A DNA stretch of 11,523 nt, from the NCBI GenBank assembly GCA_002373595.1, contig DFKT01000046.1:1-11523 (forward strand). The letters run 5' to 3'. Numbering within the stretch: position 1 is the stretch's first letter; every line of letters begins with the position of its first letter. The notes below the pieces were generated by a model that was given only the letters and a program-made list of their open reading frames with translations, was not told where the DNA came from and did not search any database. The position numbers and the translations under genes are program-made. The DNA is from Lachnospiraceae bacterium UBA3638 (lineage in GTDB: Bacteria > Bacillota > Clostridia > Lachnospirales > Lachnospiraceae). Below are positions 1-8,022 of this stretch, piece by piece.

Positions 1-58
1 GCATTTCCTTGCTGGCATATCTCTCCGAGAGAGGGCTTGAAAAGATATCCGTTGCCAT
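1..58 (-). CDS. purB: Adenylosuccinate lyase, N-terminal fragment (cut by window edge)
   Basis: Only the first 19 codons are inside the window; the gene continues beyond base 1. They read MATDIFSSPLSERYASKEM, and the segment SPLSERYASKEM matches the start of clostridial adenylosuccinate lyases as I know them. The family enzyme splits SAICAR to AICAR plus fumarate, the step just after PurC, and adenylosuccinate to AMP plus fumarate; it is cytosolic. The ATG overlaps the purC stop by one base (TAATG), which implies translational coupling. No catalytic residue falls in the visible part, so the call rests on the N-terminal match and on the purC context. Confidence 0.85.
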   Translation of the reverse strand, partial: MATDIFSSPLSERYASKEM

Positions 59-921
59 TAAAGCTCCTTTCCGGTGAGAAGCTTATATCCCTGAAGATAC
101 TTCTCGATCGTCTTGTCTACTATATCCTGAGGGAGGGTCCAGTCATGCTTTCCCTCGTTAGCCTTGAGCCAGTCTCTTGCAAACTGCTTGTCAAAACTGG
201 GCTGACCGTGTCCGGGCTCATATCCTTCTGCGGGCCAGAATCTGGAACTGTCAGGAGTGAGCATCTCATCTCCGAGCACGATATTGCCGTTCTCGTCGAG
301 TCCGAACTCAAACTTGGTATCTGCTATGATAATGCCTCTCTTTGCGGCATAATCCGCACACTTTTTGTAAAGAGCAATGGTAAGGTCGCGGAGCTTTGTC
401 GCATACTCCTCTCCTTTTCCGGGGAACTGCTTCTCAAGATGAGTGATGCTCTGCTCAAATGAGATATTCTCATCATGATCACCTATCTCAGCCTTGGTGG
501 AAGGAGTGTAGATGGGCTCAGGGAGCTTATCAGACTCTTTAAGTCCCTCGGGAAGCCTGATGCCGCAGACAGTGCCGTTCTTCTGATAGCTCGCCCAGCC
601 GCTTCCGGTGATATATCCGCGGACGATGCACTCTACAGGGAACATATCGAGCTTCCTGCACATCATTGAGCGTCCCTCAAACTCGGGCTTTCTGAAAAAC
701 TCGGGCATATCGGCCGTATCGGTCGATATGAGGTGATTGGGTACGATATCCTTGGTCATATCGAACCAGAACTCGGATATTTTGGTAAGAACCACGCCCT
801 TTTTGTCTACATTATTATGAAGAATAACATCAAAGCAGCTGATCCTGTCCGTAGCTACCATGATGAGCGAATCGCCGTTATCATAAATCTCTCTTACTTT
901 TCCCTCTTTTACAGGTTTCAT
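58..921 (-). CDS. purC: Phosphoribosylaminoimidazole-succinocarboxamide (SAICAR) synthase
   Basis: This is the cytosolic purine-pathway enzyme that joins CAIR and aspartate to SAICAR using ATP. Both family signatures are present: FPVECIVRGYITGSG at residues 94-108 and IIIADTKFEFG at 197-207. The N-terminal nucleotide-binding strands GKVREIY (7-13) and ATDRISCFDVI (23-33) and the conserved STKAEIGDHDENIS (141-154) are also intact. At 287 residues it is longer than the ~240-residue PurC of E. coli or B. subtilis and resembles the longer class typified by yeast Ade1, which shares LTPDSSRFW and the C-terminal PQDIVD region. The ATG at 921 has a strong GGGAGG site (933-938) 11 bases upstream. Its stop overlaps the purB start. 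The gene lies 73 bases after the unknown operon, in the same direction, and may have its own weak promoter. Confidence 0.97.
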   Translation of the reverse strand: MKPVKEGKVREIYDNGDSLIMVATDRISCFDVILHNNVDKKGVVLTKISEFWFDMTKDIVPNHLISTDTADMPEFFRKPEFEGRSMMCRKLDMFPVECIVRGYITGSGWASYQKNGTVCGIRLPEGLKESDKLPEPIYTPSTKAEIGDHDENISFEQSITHLEKQFPGKGEEYATKLRDLTIALYKKCADYAAKRGIIIADTKFEFGLDENGNIVLGDEMLTPDSSRFWPAEGYEPGHGQPSFDKQFARDWLKANEGKHDWTLPQDIVDKTIEKYLQGYKLLTGKEL

Positions 922-994
922 TTACTTCAAAGCCTCCCTTTTCACGTTAAAAGCCACTTAGAAAGTTTACTATTTATGCGGCAAAAATACAATA
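922..994 (-). promoter_or_regulatory. Short AT-rich gap before purC: weak promoter candidates and weak hairpin
   Basis: This is the longest gene-free stretch in the window. On the minus strand there are two weak sigma-70-like candidates. One is TTGATA (998-993), 16 bases, then TAAATA (976-971). The other is TTGTAT (992-987), 17 bases, then TAAACT (969-964). A GCCGC/GTGGC pairing (982-978 with 957-953, one G-T pair, 20-base loop) is followed by TTTT (952-949); it is too poor to call a terminator with confidence. The purC Shine-Dalgarno is at 933-938. I see no guanine-riboswitch core or PurR-box pair. Whether purC is transcribed separately from the upstream operon is therefore open. Confidence 0.3.
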
Positions 995-2173
995 TCAATT
1001 CTCGCCGTACTTTTCAGTCATTTCAAGGATTTCCTTTGCATATGCGGGGTAGAGCCTCGCCACCTCCGTGATCTCGTTTTTGGCGGTCTCAGCCAGGTTC
1101 TTATTGTAGTCCATCTGCTCCCGCAGCGCCTGTCTCCTCAGTATATATCCGTGCCTTATCTCCACCATCTCCTTGGGATCTAAGAGCGCCCGGACCCTTC
1201 CGGTCCATTTTTCGGGGTCGTGAACCCTGTATGAAGCCAGAACGGACCTTAGCTGTTCTCTGTAATGGGCAGCTTTTCCTTCGATCTCCGCAAACTGCTT
1301 CCTGCTCTCCTTCTCCTGCTGATACTTCTTCCAGACCTTCTCAAGCTCCGCACCGTTCTCTCTGCCAAACTTGAGATAGTAATACTCGAGAAGCTTACGG
1401 TTATTCACATAGCGAATCTTTACGGTATTCTGGAGCTGTATTATCTTGCCCAGATCCCTCGAGCATCTGACCCTATCCTTGGAATGGTCGATATACTTGA
1501 CGCAGACCGCAGTGATCGCTATGGCAAATGCAGTCATCGAAAGGAAATATCCGATAAAGACTTCCATCTTAAGGACCGTCTGCATCACGATAAGAAGTAC
1601 CATTATCGCCACGAAAGCGGTCGTAAAGATAACCGCCATGCCACGGAGATTGTTCATACCCTCTTCGAGCTCGTTTTTCCTGAATTCATATGCCGATCTT
1701 TCCCCGTCGAGACGTCTTAAATCCTTCTTGATGAGCACGGCCATATGCTCGGCGTCTTTGATCTTGGGAAGGGACGATGCTATCTCATCCTCGAGATGCT
1801 TGATCTCGTTAAATTCGGTATCGGAGAGTTTACCCTCCCTCTCGGTGAATTTCTGTATCTCCTCGTCCAGAGCGATGAGTTTCCTCGCAGCGCCGTTAAC
1901 GCTCTCTCTCTGCAATTCGGGAAGAGCTTCTATCTCCTCTATATCCGTAAGATAAGCCGTGACAAGCGAATACTCTCCGGAAAGCTGATCCATCTCGTTC
2001 GATGCTTCGGACATCTGCTCGAGGCAGTTCATGATATAACGGCTTCTCTGTTCCTGATCGTTAAAATCGACCTCAGAGCGGTTATATACTATCTCCTCCC
2101 AGGATTCTTCACCTTTAGAGTCGTTTTTTCTTTTTTTCTTTCCGAAGGAAAAAAGCCTGCCAAAAAATCCCAT
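995..2173 (-). CDS. Unknown membrane protein: coiled coils flanking two central transmembrane helices
   Basis: This 392-residue protein is not recognised as a named family. The N-terminus MGFFGRLFSFGKKKRK is amphipathic and then very basic, a pattern that could touch the membrane surface. Residues ~40-175 are charged and heptad-like, predicting a long helix or coiled coil. Two hydrophobic helices follow at ~178-200 and ~204-226, separated by a very short turn, so both long arms should lie on the same side of the membrane, probably the cytoplasm. A second charged helical region covers ~235-388. No signal peptide or catalytic motif is visible. The ATG at 2173 lies 9 bases after the TPR gene stop, and its GAGG site (2181-2184) overlaps that stop, so co-translation is likely. 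As the last gene of the operon it could anchor the soluble partners to the membrane; that is inference. Confidence 0.85.
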   Translation of the reverse strand: MGFFGRLFSFGKKKRKNDSKGEESWEEIVYNRSEVDFNDQEQRSRYIMNCLEQMSEASNEMDQLSGEYSLVTAYLTDIEEIEALPELQRESVNGAARKLIALDEEIQKFTEREGKLSDTEFNEIKHLEDEIASSLPKIKDAEHMAVLIKKDLRRLDGERSAYEFRKNELEEGMNNLRGMAVIFTTAFVAIMVLLIVMQTVLKMEVFIGYFLSMTAFAIAITAVCVKYIDHSKDRVRCSRDLGKIIQLQNTVKIRYVNNRKLLEYYYLKFGRENGAELEKVWKKYQQEKESRKQFAEIEGKAAHYREQLRSVLASYRVHDPEKWTGRVRALLDPKEMVEIRHGYILRRQALREQMDYNKNLAETAKNEITEVARLYPAYAKEILEMTEKYGEN

Positions 2174-2182
2174 CTCTTATCC

Positions 2183-3040
2183 TCAATTCCGCAGTGATAC
2201 AAATCCCCGGTAGTTTTCTTTAAGCGCATGCAGAAGGCTATCGTTCTCCGAATAGTAATCCGAGCCCTTGCTGCCTCTGCCGGCACTTCTCTCCCTGAGC
2301 CTTGCTGCCTCATCTGACGCATCCCAATCCGCATTTATATGTCCTATAGCGCGCTCAAGCTGAAGCGATATATCGTAGAATTCGGGATGCGACTCCGTAT
2401 ATGCCAGGTAATCCGTCGTCCCGAGTTCAAGTCTCTTGGATGCGAGGAATGCCTTTCTGTGTACAGCGCTTCCGCTGAGCTTATAAGCCTTTTCAAACGC
2501 TTCGGAGCCCACGTCAAATCTCATAAGTCTCGCATAAGCGCATCCGAGATTGTGATATATATCGGCAAGTATGTCCGGGATGGATGCCGAGTTTGCTCCT
2601 CCCCTGCCCGCTTCAAGTCCTGCTGCCAGTATGCGGTAACTCCTTATCGCCTCCGCATATTCTTTATTCTCAAGCATTTCATCGGCCTGACGCTTTTTAA
2701 GTTCCGCGCTGCCGAGTCCGATGCCCTTGCCTATTATCCTTACAATGGCTGCTATATCCGCATTATCGTAGAGTCCGGAGTATCTCAGCGTCATCTCGAT
2801 AAAACCGGTAAGCCCGTCTCCCTTCGAGAGGAAGGGCGCAAGCAGCCGCGAAAGCTCAGGGAGTCTTAATGACTTGCCTATCCACTCCACGAGAGATTCG
2901 GACATGAACGACCTGTCGAGAAGCGATGCATTCTGTCTGATAAAATAGCAAAGCTCCTCAAGGCTTGATACTCTCGCATCAAACTCCGGTATCCTGTATG
3001 GATTCTCGGCATATTCACCTATTGCAAGAGTGATCCTCAC
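2183..3040 (-). CDS. TPR-repeat protein of unknown function, GTG start
   Basis: A 285-residue cytosolic-looking protein. Residues 1-110 form a helical N-terminal domain beginning ITLAIGEYAENPY and containing LEELCYFIRQNASLLD (27-42); I recall similar sequences in Lachnospiraceae proteins of unknown role. Residues ~112-141 (AELKKRQADEMLENKEYAEA and on) and ~156-190 (IYHNLGCAYARLMRFDVGSE, then AFEKAYKLSG) fit tetratricopeptide repeats, which usually bind peptides or partner proteins. The C-terminal ~65 residues are charged and probably flexible. The start is GTG at 3040, overlapping the TGA of the Hsp70-like gene (GTGA) and preceded by GAGAGGA (3048-3054) at 7-base spacing, so translation is coupled. 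Tight coupling suggests the two products work together. A TPR partner for an Hsp70-like protein recalls the TPR co-chaperones of eukaryotes, but only by analogy. Confidence 0.87.
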   Translation of the reverse strand: MRITLAIGEYAENPYRIPEFDARVSSLEELCYFIRQNASLLDRSFMSESLVEWIGKSLRLPELSRLLAPFLSKGDGLTGFIEMTLRYSGLYDNADIAAIVRIIGKGIGLGSAELKKRQADEMLENKEYAEAIRSYRILAAGLEAGRGGANSASIPDILADIYHNLGCAYARLMRFDVGSEAFEKAYKLSGSAVHRKAFLASKRLELGTTDYLAYTESHPEFYDISLQLERAIGHINADWDASDEAARLRERSAGRGSKGSDYYSENDSLLHALKENYRGFVSLRN

Positions 3041-4356
3041 AGGCTTATCCTCTCTTCAAAAGCTTCTCCGGAGGCCGGCATGTACGCTCCGAACCCTCTG
3101 CATGTAAATGTCACAATGAGTTCTTTCGGGCCTTCCATGGAGAGCTGAACATGAAATCTCTCCGGTATATCTTCGGGTGCGGAAACAGGAACACTTATCT
3201 TTCTCTCGGTTCCCTTTATGAGATCGCTGATATAGATATCAAATCTGCTCTCTCCGCTGACATATATATCCAGTTCGCCTTCCGCGTCAAACCAGTCGCA
3301 TCCGGCATCCAAAAGTGCTATATAGACTTCCTCTCCCTGTCTGAGTATCCTGGTCCCGATATTTGCCGCGAGCTTCTCGCTTCCGATGAAGATGTGCTCG
3401 TTTGCCTCCGGTATCTCGCGAAGCTTCTCCTGCAGCGAATAGCATGCCCCCTTGCTGTACAGATTCGTTCCCTGGAATACTCTGTAATATGCGCAGAGGA
3501 ATCGTATCGTCTCCTTGATCCTGCTCTGTTCAAATCCGTCCCCTATAAGGAATACTCCGGATACACTGCTGCCCTTGCATATCTTCTTCATAAGCACGAG
3601 AAGATGTCTGTCAAATTCCTTTAATCTCTCCTCGTCCCCTCCGGTGTAGCAGTTCATTCCCTTTAACGCATCGCTCTCTAAAGGGTATCTTTCTTCGCTC
3701 ACATATATGGCGACAGGCCTGGTCCTCGTACTTCTCTCCATACGAAGCACTGCGATCTCATCCTTCCTGAGTTCCATGAGCATCGCGCCGTGTCTGTACA
3801 CTTCCTCCGGCTGTCTCATGATATATGAGTAAAGGCTCTCGGAATAACTCTGGATCGCCACCCTCCTGGTGGAGAGTTTCAATCCCGATACAGCCTCTGC
3901 TATCACATCCCTTATGTGAGCATTCTGCTCCGGAGTAGTGACCATCAGGGCATCAGTCTTTTCCGGGCCGCCCACAGAGACCAGCAGTCCCATACACCTG
4001 CTCATGAACAGAGTCAGGAGTGTGACGGCATCAAAATGCTCTCCAAAGGCTTCGATATCCTCACCGTTTATCGCTCTCTCGAGCAGCCTGTCTACAAGGC
4101 ACGCACCGTTCTCAGCTTTTAAGAGTGCCTCCTCACCGAAAAACCATCTTCCGCTCCCGGGATCTTTGGCGAGCACTGTGGGAATGGTATACTTCTCACC
4201 ACCCGTGATGGTAGACACTGTAACTGCACTGTCTGCAAACTCCTTGTCCTGCGACGGCATATAGCTGATACCGGCAGTCTCCCAGCCGAGATCGAATCCT
4301 ACTATGAACTTGTGCGCACTCTGTATCCCGTACAGAGCTTCGGTGATCTTGGGCAT
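3037..4356 (-). CDS. Divergent Hsp70/actin-fold protein (DUF5716-like, by recall)
   Basis: A 439-residue protein whose motif order follows the Hsp70 nucleotide-binding domain. A phosphate-1-like strand and loop VGFDLGWETAGISY is at 19-32. IPTVL (58-62) and WFFGEEAL (71-78) resemble the PS.V/G..A region. DALMVTTPEQNAHIRD (135-150) resembles the VPA.F...QR strand. VAIQSYSESLYSYIM (166-180) stands where DnaK has INEPTAAAL. VFLIGDGFEQSRI (268-280) resembles the adenosine motif LVGG.TR.P, and GTNLYSKGACYSL (296-308) the A.GAA helix. Residues ~320-425 are beta-rich like an Hsp70 substrate-binding beta-sandwich, but the helical lid is missing. The phosphate-2 DLGGGT is replaced by ELRKDE (195-200), so ATP hydrolysis may be lost or altered. 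ATG at 4356 follows AAGGAA (4364-4369), three bases after the preceding gene. I believe it belongs to the Pfam DUF5716 type. FtsA- or MreB-like folds are less likely given the C-terminal beta domain. Confidence 0.85.
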   Translation of the reverse strand: MPKITEALYGIQSAHKFIVGFDLGWETAGISYMPSQDKEFADSAVTVSTITGGEKYTIPTVLAKDPGSGRWFFGEEALLKAENGACLVDRLLERAINGEDIEAFGEHFDAVTLLTLFMSRCMGLLVSVGGPEKTDALMVTTPEQNAHIRDVIAEAVSGLKLSTRRVAIQSYSESLYSYIMRQPEEVYRHGAMLMELRKDEIAVLRMERSTRTRPVAIYVSEERYPLESDALKGMNCYTGGDEERLKEFDRHLLVLMKKICKGSSVSGVFLIGDGFEQSRIKETIRFLCAYYRVFQGTNLYSKGACYSLQEKLREIPEANEHIFIGSEKLAANIGTRILRQGEEVYIALLDAGCDWFDAEGELDIYVSGESRFDIYISDLIKGTERKISVPVSAPEDIPERFHVQLSMEGPKELIVTFTCRGFGAYMPASGEAFEERISL

Positions 4357-4359
4357 GGG

Positions 4360-7300
4360 TTAATTCCTTATCGTTCTGAAAAGCTCTTTTTGCAGATTAT
4401 CTTTTCTGAAATAATCCGTGAGCATCTCATCAAAAGTACCGTAATCCGACATTGCGTTGCTTATCAGCATATCCTCTATGAGCCCGAACCTGCCGGAGAC
4501 TTCGGATCCGCGTGCCTCATCTCCGCGCTTCAGCTCTCCGCTCATGGTAAGCTCAGACACCTCTCCTCTCTCCTCGGTGATGTAATACTGCAGTCTCTCA
4601 CCGAAAAAGAGTATGAATTCCTTGAAGTAGACTCCGCGGCATACTTCCTGCATATATTCACTCCTGTACGCCGAGTCGCTTCCGCTGTCGTCCGAATATC
4701 TGTAATGGATCCTGGCTATACCGCCATTCTCCGTGCGGTAATCGAGTATCGTCTTGTCCTGCATATCTCCGAGTATCCGTCTGATCCTCGCACGTTCCCC
4801 GGGATCTCTGAAGAAATACTCATCATCGAAATGCTGCATGAATCCCATATGTATGCCATGCTCTACAGCCGAGCTCAGGAACTTTGTAATGTTGGATCTT
4901 ATGACACTGTCATTTTCTTCCGAGGGCACAGGTCTGGTTGAGTAGTAATACAGATATGCGAGCTTTACGACTCCGGGGATCTTCTCCCCTGCCTCCGCTC
5001 TCTTTCCTATCTCTCTGAAAATGATATCCGCAACGATCTTTTCATGTGAGAAAGCGTCATAAGCATTGACGTAGAGGAACGCCTTGATGATCTCATCCTC
5101 TCCTCCCGAAGCGATGTAATCCGAAAGGATATTGCCGCTCTCTCCGACATACGCACCCGTGCATATCATCTGAGTGAGTATCCTGCCCTCAAGCTCTGTT
5201 CTCGAAATGCCATAGGACGAAGCACTTCTCCATATATTCTTAAGATCTCTGCATAAGCCTTCAAATCTCTCTGCCAGGAAAGAAAGTGTGATGCCGTCCA
5301 TCTTTCCCTTTGAAAATGCATATGCAGCGGACTCGGTCAGGATCCTCTCGCAATCGGGGTAATCCTTTTTGAGACTCTCGTACAGCCCTCTTCCTATGAT
5401 CTCGTCCAGCAGATCCGTAAGAGCTTTCTGATCGGTATGGTAGGGACCGTATGATGCAAGCATATCAAATGCGGCATTCAGGTCTTTTATCTTAACCAGT
5501 GCTGAGAAAAGTCTCTTTTTCCCGGCACCGCCAAGTGTTGCTTTATTGATCCGCGCCAGTGCCCTGTCGGTATCGGTGGTATTGTCGGTGCCCGCATAAT
5601 ACTCAAGCACCCTGAGCGCATACTCATTTCTTAGCTTTTCTTCTATCGCATCGCTCTCTGCGAGAAGAGCAAATCTCGATACATTGGTTTTGTCGACAGG
5701 TATCTGCGCATCATTTACAAGATACAGATTAAGTCTGAGGTTATCCCAAACTTCCGCCGATATCTCGCGTATATATCTTCCGGGCAGAAGCAGCTTCTCG
5801 AGCGTGTACTCTTTGCTGCCCACATACACTCTTCCTTCCCTGTCCGCAAGCGCTATCGCATAATCCTTGCCATATATGCAGACCGGGCCTTCTCCGTCCT
5901 CAAGCGTATATACGAAGGGTTCTTTAAATCCTTTTTGATATACATATGCTTTCTCTATGGATCTGTCATCGCACCTTAACCACGAAGAGAAAACTATATC
6001 CGAAAAAGCTTTGGCGAAATCTCTGTCGAGTTTTCCGACCGTGACCTTCTCTCCGTAGATATTCGAGAGATTCCTGTCTATCCTGCCCGCCATGATCATA
6101 TCCGATGTAAAGCGGTCTATGGCCTGAGTGTTTCTCTCATATATATCCGGCAGTTCGCGTTTCTTACGGATCATGCAGTTATATACCGCAGCCCTCATAG
6201 TCGTGCCGAGGTTGCCTGAAATGCTGAAATACAAAAGCGCAGCTGTCGGGATATCTTCCGACGATCCGGGATTCATCGAGTAGAGGAAGTATTCATACAG
6301 GTTGGTAATGCGTATCGACCTGTCGATACCCAGTCTGTACCATTCATGGGATGTTGCATCAGTCCTTCGTCCGCGTACAAGCTGTGCACAGATCTCCTGC
6401 AATATCCTGTCCTGAGGATCTTTCTCATACATATATCCAAGAGCCGCTATGAGTGCAGGTCTGTAGTCTTTTACCTTAGTCACAAGTCCAATCAGTCTCT
6501 CCGTCATGTCGTCCGTGAACATCCCATAACGGGCAGCCATATATGCAACCTGAACGGCAAATCCGTTAAGAGCCTGCATGACGGTCGGATTCTTCTTAAA
6601 TGCGATCACACCCTCCAGGTATATAACGGGACTGTGACATCCGCTATCAAAGAGGTCGGACAGAAGGTTCCATCTGGCCTGAAGATTGTCGCCCGCTTTC
6701 CCGGGCACATAGAGAAGTAACCATGCGATACGCCATTCGTCGCGATTACGCTTATACAGATTCTCTATCCTTGAAGCAGACTCAGCTATACTCTTTTCGT
6801 CCTCATCGATAAGTGTCGTGAGGTATGCATGGTACGCGTATGCTACCATTATCTCCCTGTCATTCTTATCTGCATGCGACAATCTGTTCTCTATAGCTCC
6901 CGCCATGCGATCGAGTTCGGCAGTCGCCTCCGTAAATTTATTGAGTGTGATCAGAAGCTGTGCATGCATGAGATGCGCAAGTATGTCCGATCCGTCCCAG
7001 ATAAGGAGCTCATCTATACACCTCGATGCTTCCCGGGTCCAGTCGGTACCGGAGAGCTGTCCGCATCTGTGTGATACGAATGCTCTGGTTATCTTGTACA
7101 TAAGGCGCGATCTTTGTTTTTCCGCTTCAAAGCTCCGGCCCTTCTTGCTTACGATAACAGGGACCGTGATACCGGCGTTTCTCCGTGAGATTATCACTCG
7201 TCCTATATGGGTACCCTGTCCAAGTCCCGATGTATCGACAAAAAACTTAACGATCGCAGAAGTTCCGTCAAAGTCTTCTCTTTCGTATATCTTTTTCTCA

Positions 7301-8022
7301 GCAAACAAAAAGTCTCCGGTAAGAATGATCTCAAAATGATCATACCCCCATCCGTTTCTTAGGACTGAGATCTCCTTTTCGATCATACCCGCATCGTTTT
7401 CCGATATGTTTATCTTTATCTCGGGAACCTGAACATAATATGAAAGCGCGGATTTTCTCTCCGTGCTTATGAGAAATTCATCGAAGTTTTCTTCGTTTCC
7501 GTTATCGTACGATAATGCTTTATATTCCTGTGCGTATTCAAAATCCGGATCACTCCAGGCAGCCTTGCATCCCTTGGAATAGAAAATCCGTACAGCCTCT
7601 TTCCAATCCGCCTCTGCAAGCGCAGCCATATCAGTGATCTCATGAGCTGCATCCGAATCATCGGAAGTCTCCGACACTGTATAAGCATAGGGAATGTAAT
7701 ACTCGCCGAGATCCGTCACAATATCGAAGCTTCCCTTGATGACATCGCCGGGCTTGCACATACTGCCGATGATGCGATAAGAGATACGGCTCTCGGTTCC
7801 GGAGAACTCTGAAGTCAGCACTCTGATTCGAAGATCATGTGCATATACTCTGCCGAAAGTTATCTCACCGCGGGTCGCGTATACCGAAAATCCGTCGTCA
7901 TAGTCATTTCCCGCTTCGAGGATACCGTCTATGCCGGATACGGAAAACTCAACACTTCCGGCAGATGCCGAAAAGTTTCCTTCGCCTATGGACTTAATAT
8001 ATGCTCTTGCCTGATCGTCCAT
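4360..8022 (-). CDS. Giant beta-sandwich plus helical-repeat protein of unknown function (DUF5717-like, by recall)
   Basis: A protein of ~1220 residues with no signal peptide or membrane helix, so probably cytosolic. Residues ~20-118 are beta-rich with alternating hydrophobic strands (SVEFSVSGIDG, GEITFGRVYAHDLRIRVLT). A second beta domain, resembling the Ig-like strands of large bacterial proteins, is at ~198-295. Residues ~300-660 are helical and TPR-like, with pairs such as DILAHLMHAQLLITLNKFTE. Another beta patch lies at ~715-775 (PVCIYGKDYAIALADREGRV), then more helices to ~1070, then a C-terminal beta segment containing GVYFKEFILFFGERLQYYI. No catalytic motif is visible, which suggests a scaffold or binding role. 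I chose the ATG at 8022, which overlaps the propeller-gene stop (TGATG); an in-frame TTG at 8025 is the alternative, and the GGAG at 8037-8040 is 14 or 11 bases away respectively. I associate it with Pfam DUF5717 from memory. It stands directly before the Hsp70-like gene, three bases apart. Confidence 0.87.
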   Translation of the reverse strand: MDDQARAYIKSIGEGNFSASAGSVEFSVSGIDGILEAGNDYDDGFSVYATRGEITFGRVYAHDLRIRVLTSEFSGTESRISYRIIGSMCKPGDVIKGSFDIVTDLGEYYIPYAYTVSETSDDSDAAHEITDMAALAEADWKEAVRIFYSKGCKAAWSDPDFEYAQEYKALSYDNGNEENFDEFLISTERKSALSYYVQVPEIKINISENDAGMIEKEISVLRNGWGYDHFEIILTGDFLFAEKKIYEREDFDGTSAIVKFFVDTSGLGQGTHIGRVIISRRNAGITVPVIVSKKGRSFEAEKQRSRLMYKITRAFVSHRCGQLSGTDWTREASRCIDELLIWDGSDILAHLMHAQLLITLNKFTEATAELDRMAGAIENRLSHADKNDREIMVAYAYHAYLTTLIDEDEKSIAESASRIENLYKRNRDEWRIAWLLLYVPGKAGDNLQARWNLLSDLFDSGCHSPVIYLEGVIAFKKNPTVMQALNGFAVQVAYMAARYGMFTDDMTERLIGLVTKVKDYRPALIAALGYMYEKDPQDRILQEICAQLVRGRRTDATSHEWYRLGIDRSIRITNLYEYFLYSMNPGSSEDIPTAALLYFSISGNLGTTMRAAVYNCMIRKKRELPDIYERNTQAIDRFTSDMIMAGRIDRNLSNIYGEKVTVGKLDRDFAKAFSDIVFSSWLRCDDRSIEKAYVYQKGFKEPFVYTLEDGEGPVCIYGKDYAIALADREGRVYVGSKEYTLEKLLLPGRYIREISAEVWDNLRLNLYLVNDAQIPVDKTNVSRFALLAESDAIEEKLRNEYALRVLEYYAGTDNTTDTDRALARINKATLGGAGKKRLFSALVKIKDLNAAFDMLASYGPYHTDQKALTDLLDEIIGRGLYESLKKDYPDCERILTESAAYAFSKGKMDGITLSFLAERFEGLCRDLKNIWRSASSYGISRTELEGRILTQMICTGAYVGESGNILSDYIASGGEDEIIKAFLYVNAYDAFSHEKIVADIIFREIGKRAEAGEKIPGVVKLAYLYYYSTRPVPSEENDSVIRSNITKFLSSAVEHGIHMGFMQHFDDEYFFRDPGERARIRRILGDMQDKTILDYRTENGGIARIHYRYSDDSGSDSAYRSEYMQEVCRGVYFKEFILFFGERLQYYITEERGEVSELTMSGELKRGDEARGSEVSGRFGLIEDMLISNAMSDYGTFDEMLTDYFRKDNLQKELFRTIRN

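Noticed and set aside
949..982. Possible rho-independent terminator after the seven-gene operon.
   Set aside because: The stem is only five pairs with one G-T and a 20-base loop, and the T run is four bases. It is noted in the gap entry but not called as a terminator.
922..994. Purine riboswitch upstream of purC.
   Set aside because: The gap is 73 bases including the ribosome site, and I see none of the conserved guanine-aptamer loop sequences.
4312..4941. A 209-codon open frame on the + strand.
   Set aside because: It lies wholly inside the two large minus-strand genes and crosses their junction, and it has no recognisable protein features. It is an antisense shadow, as are the other + strand frames.
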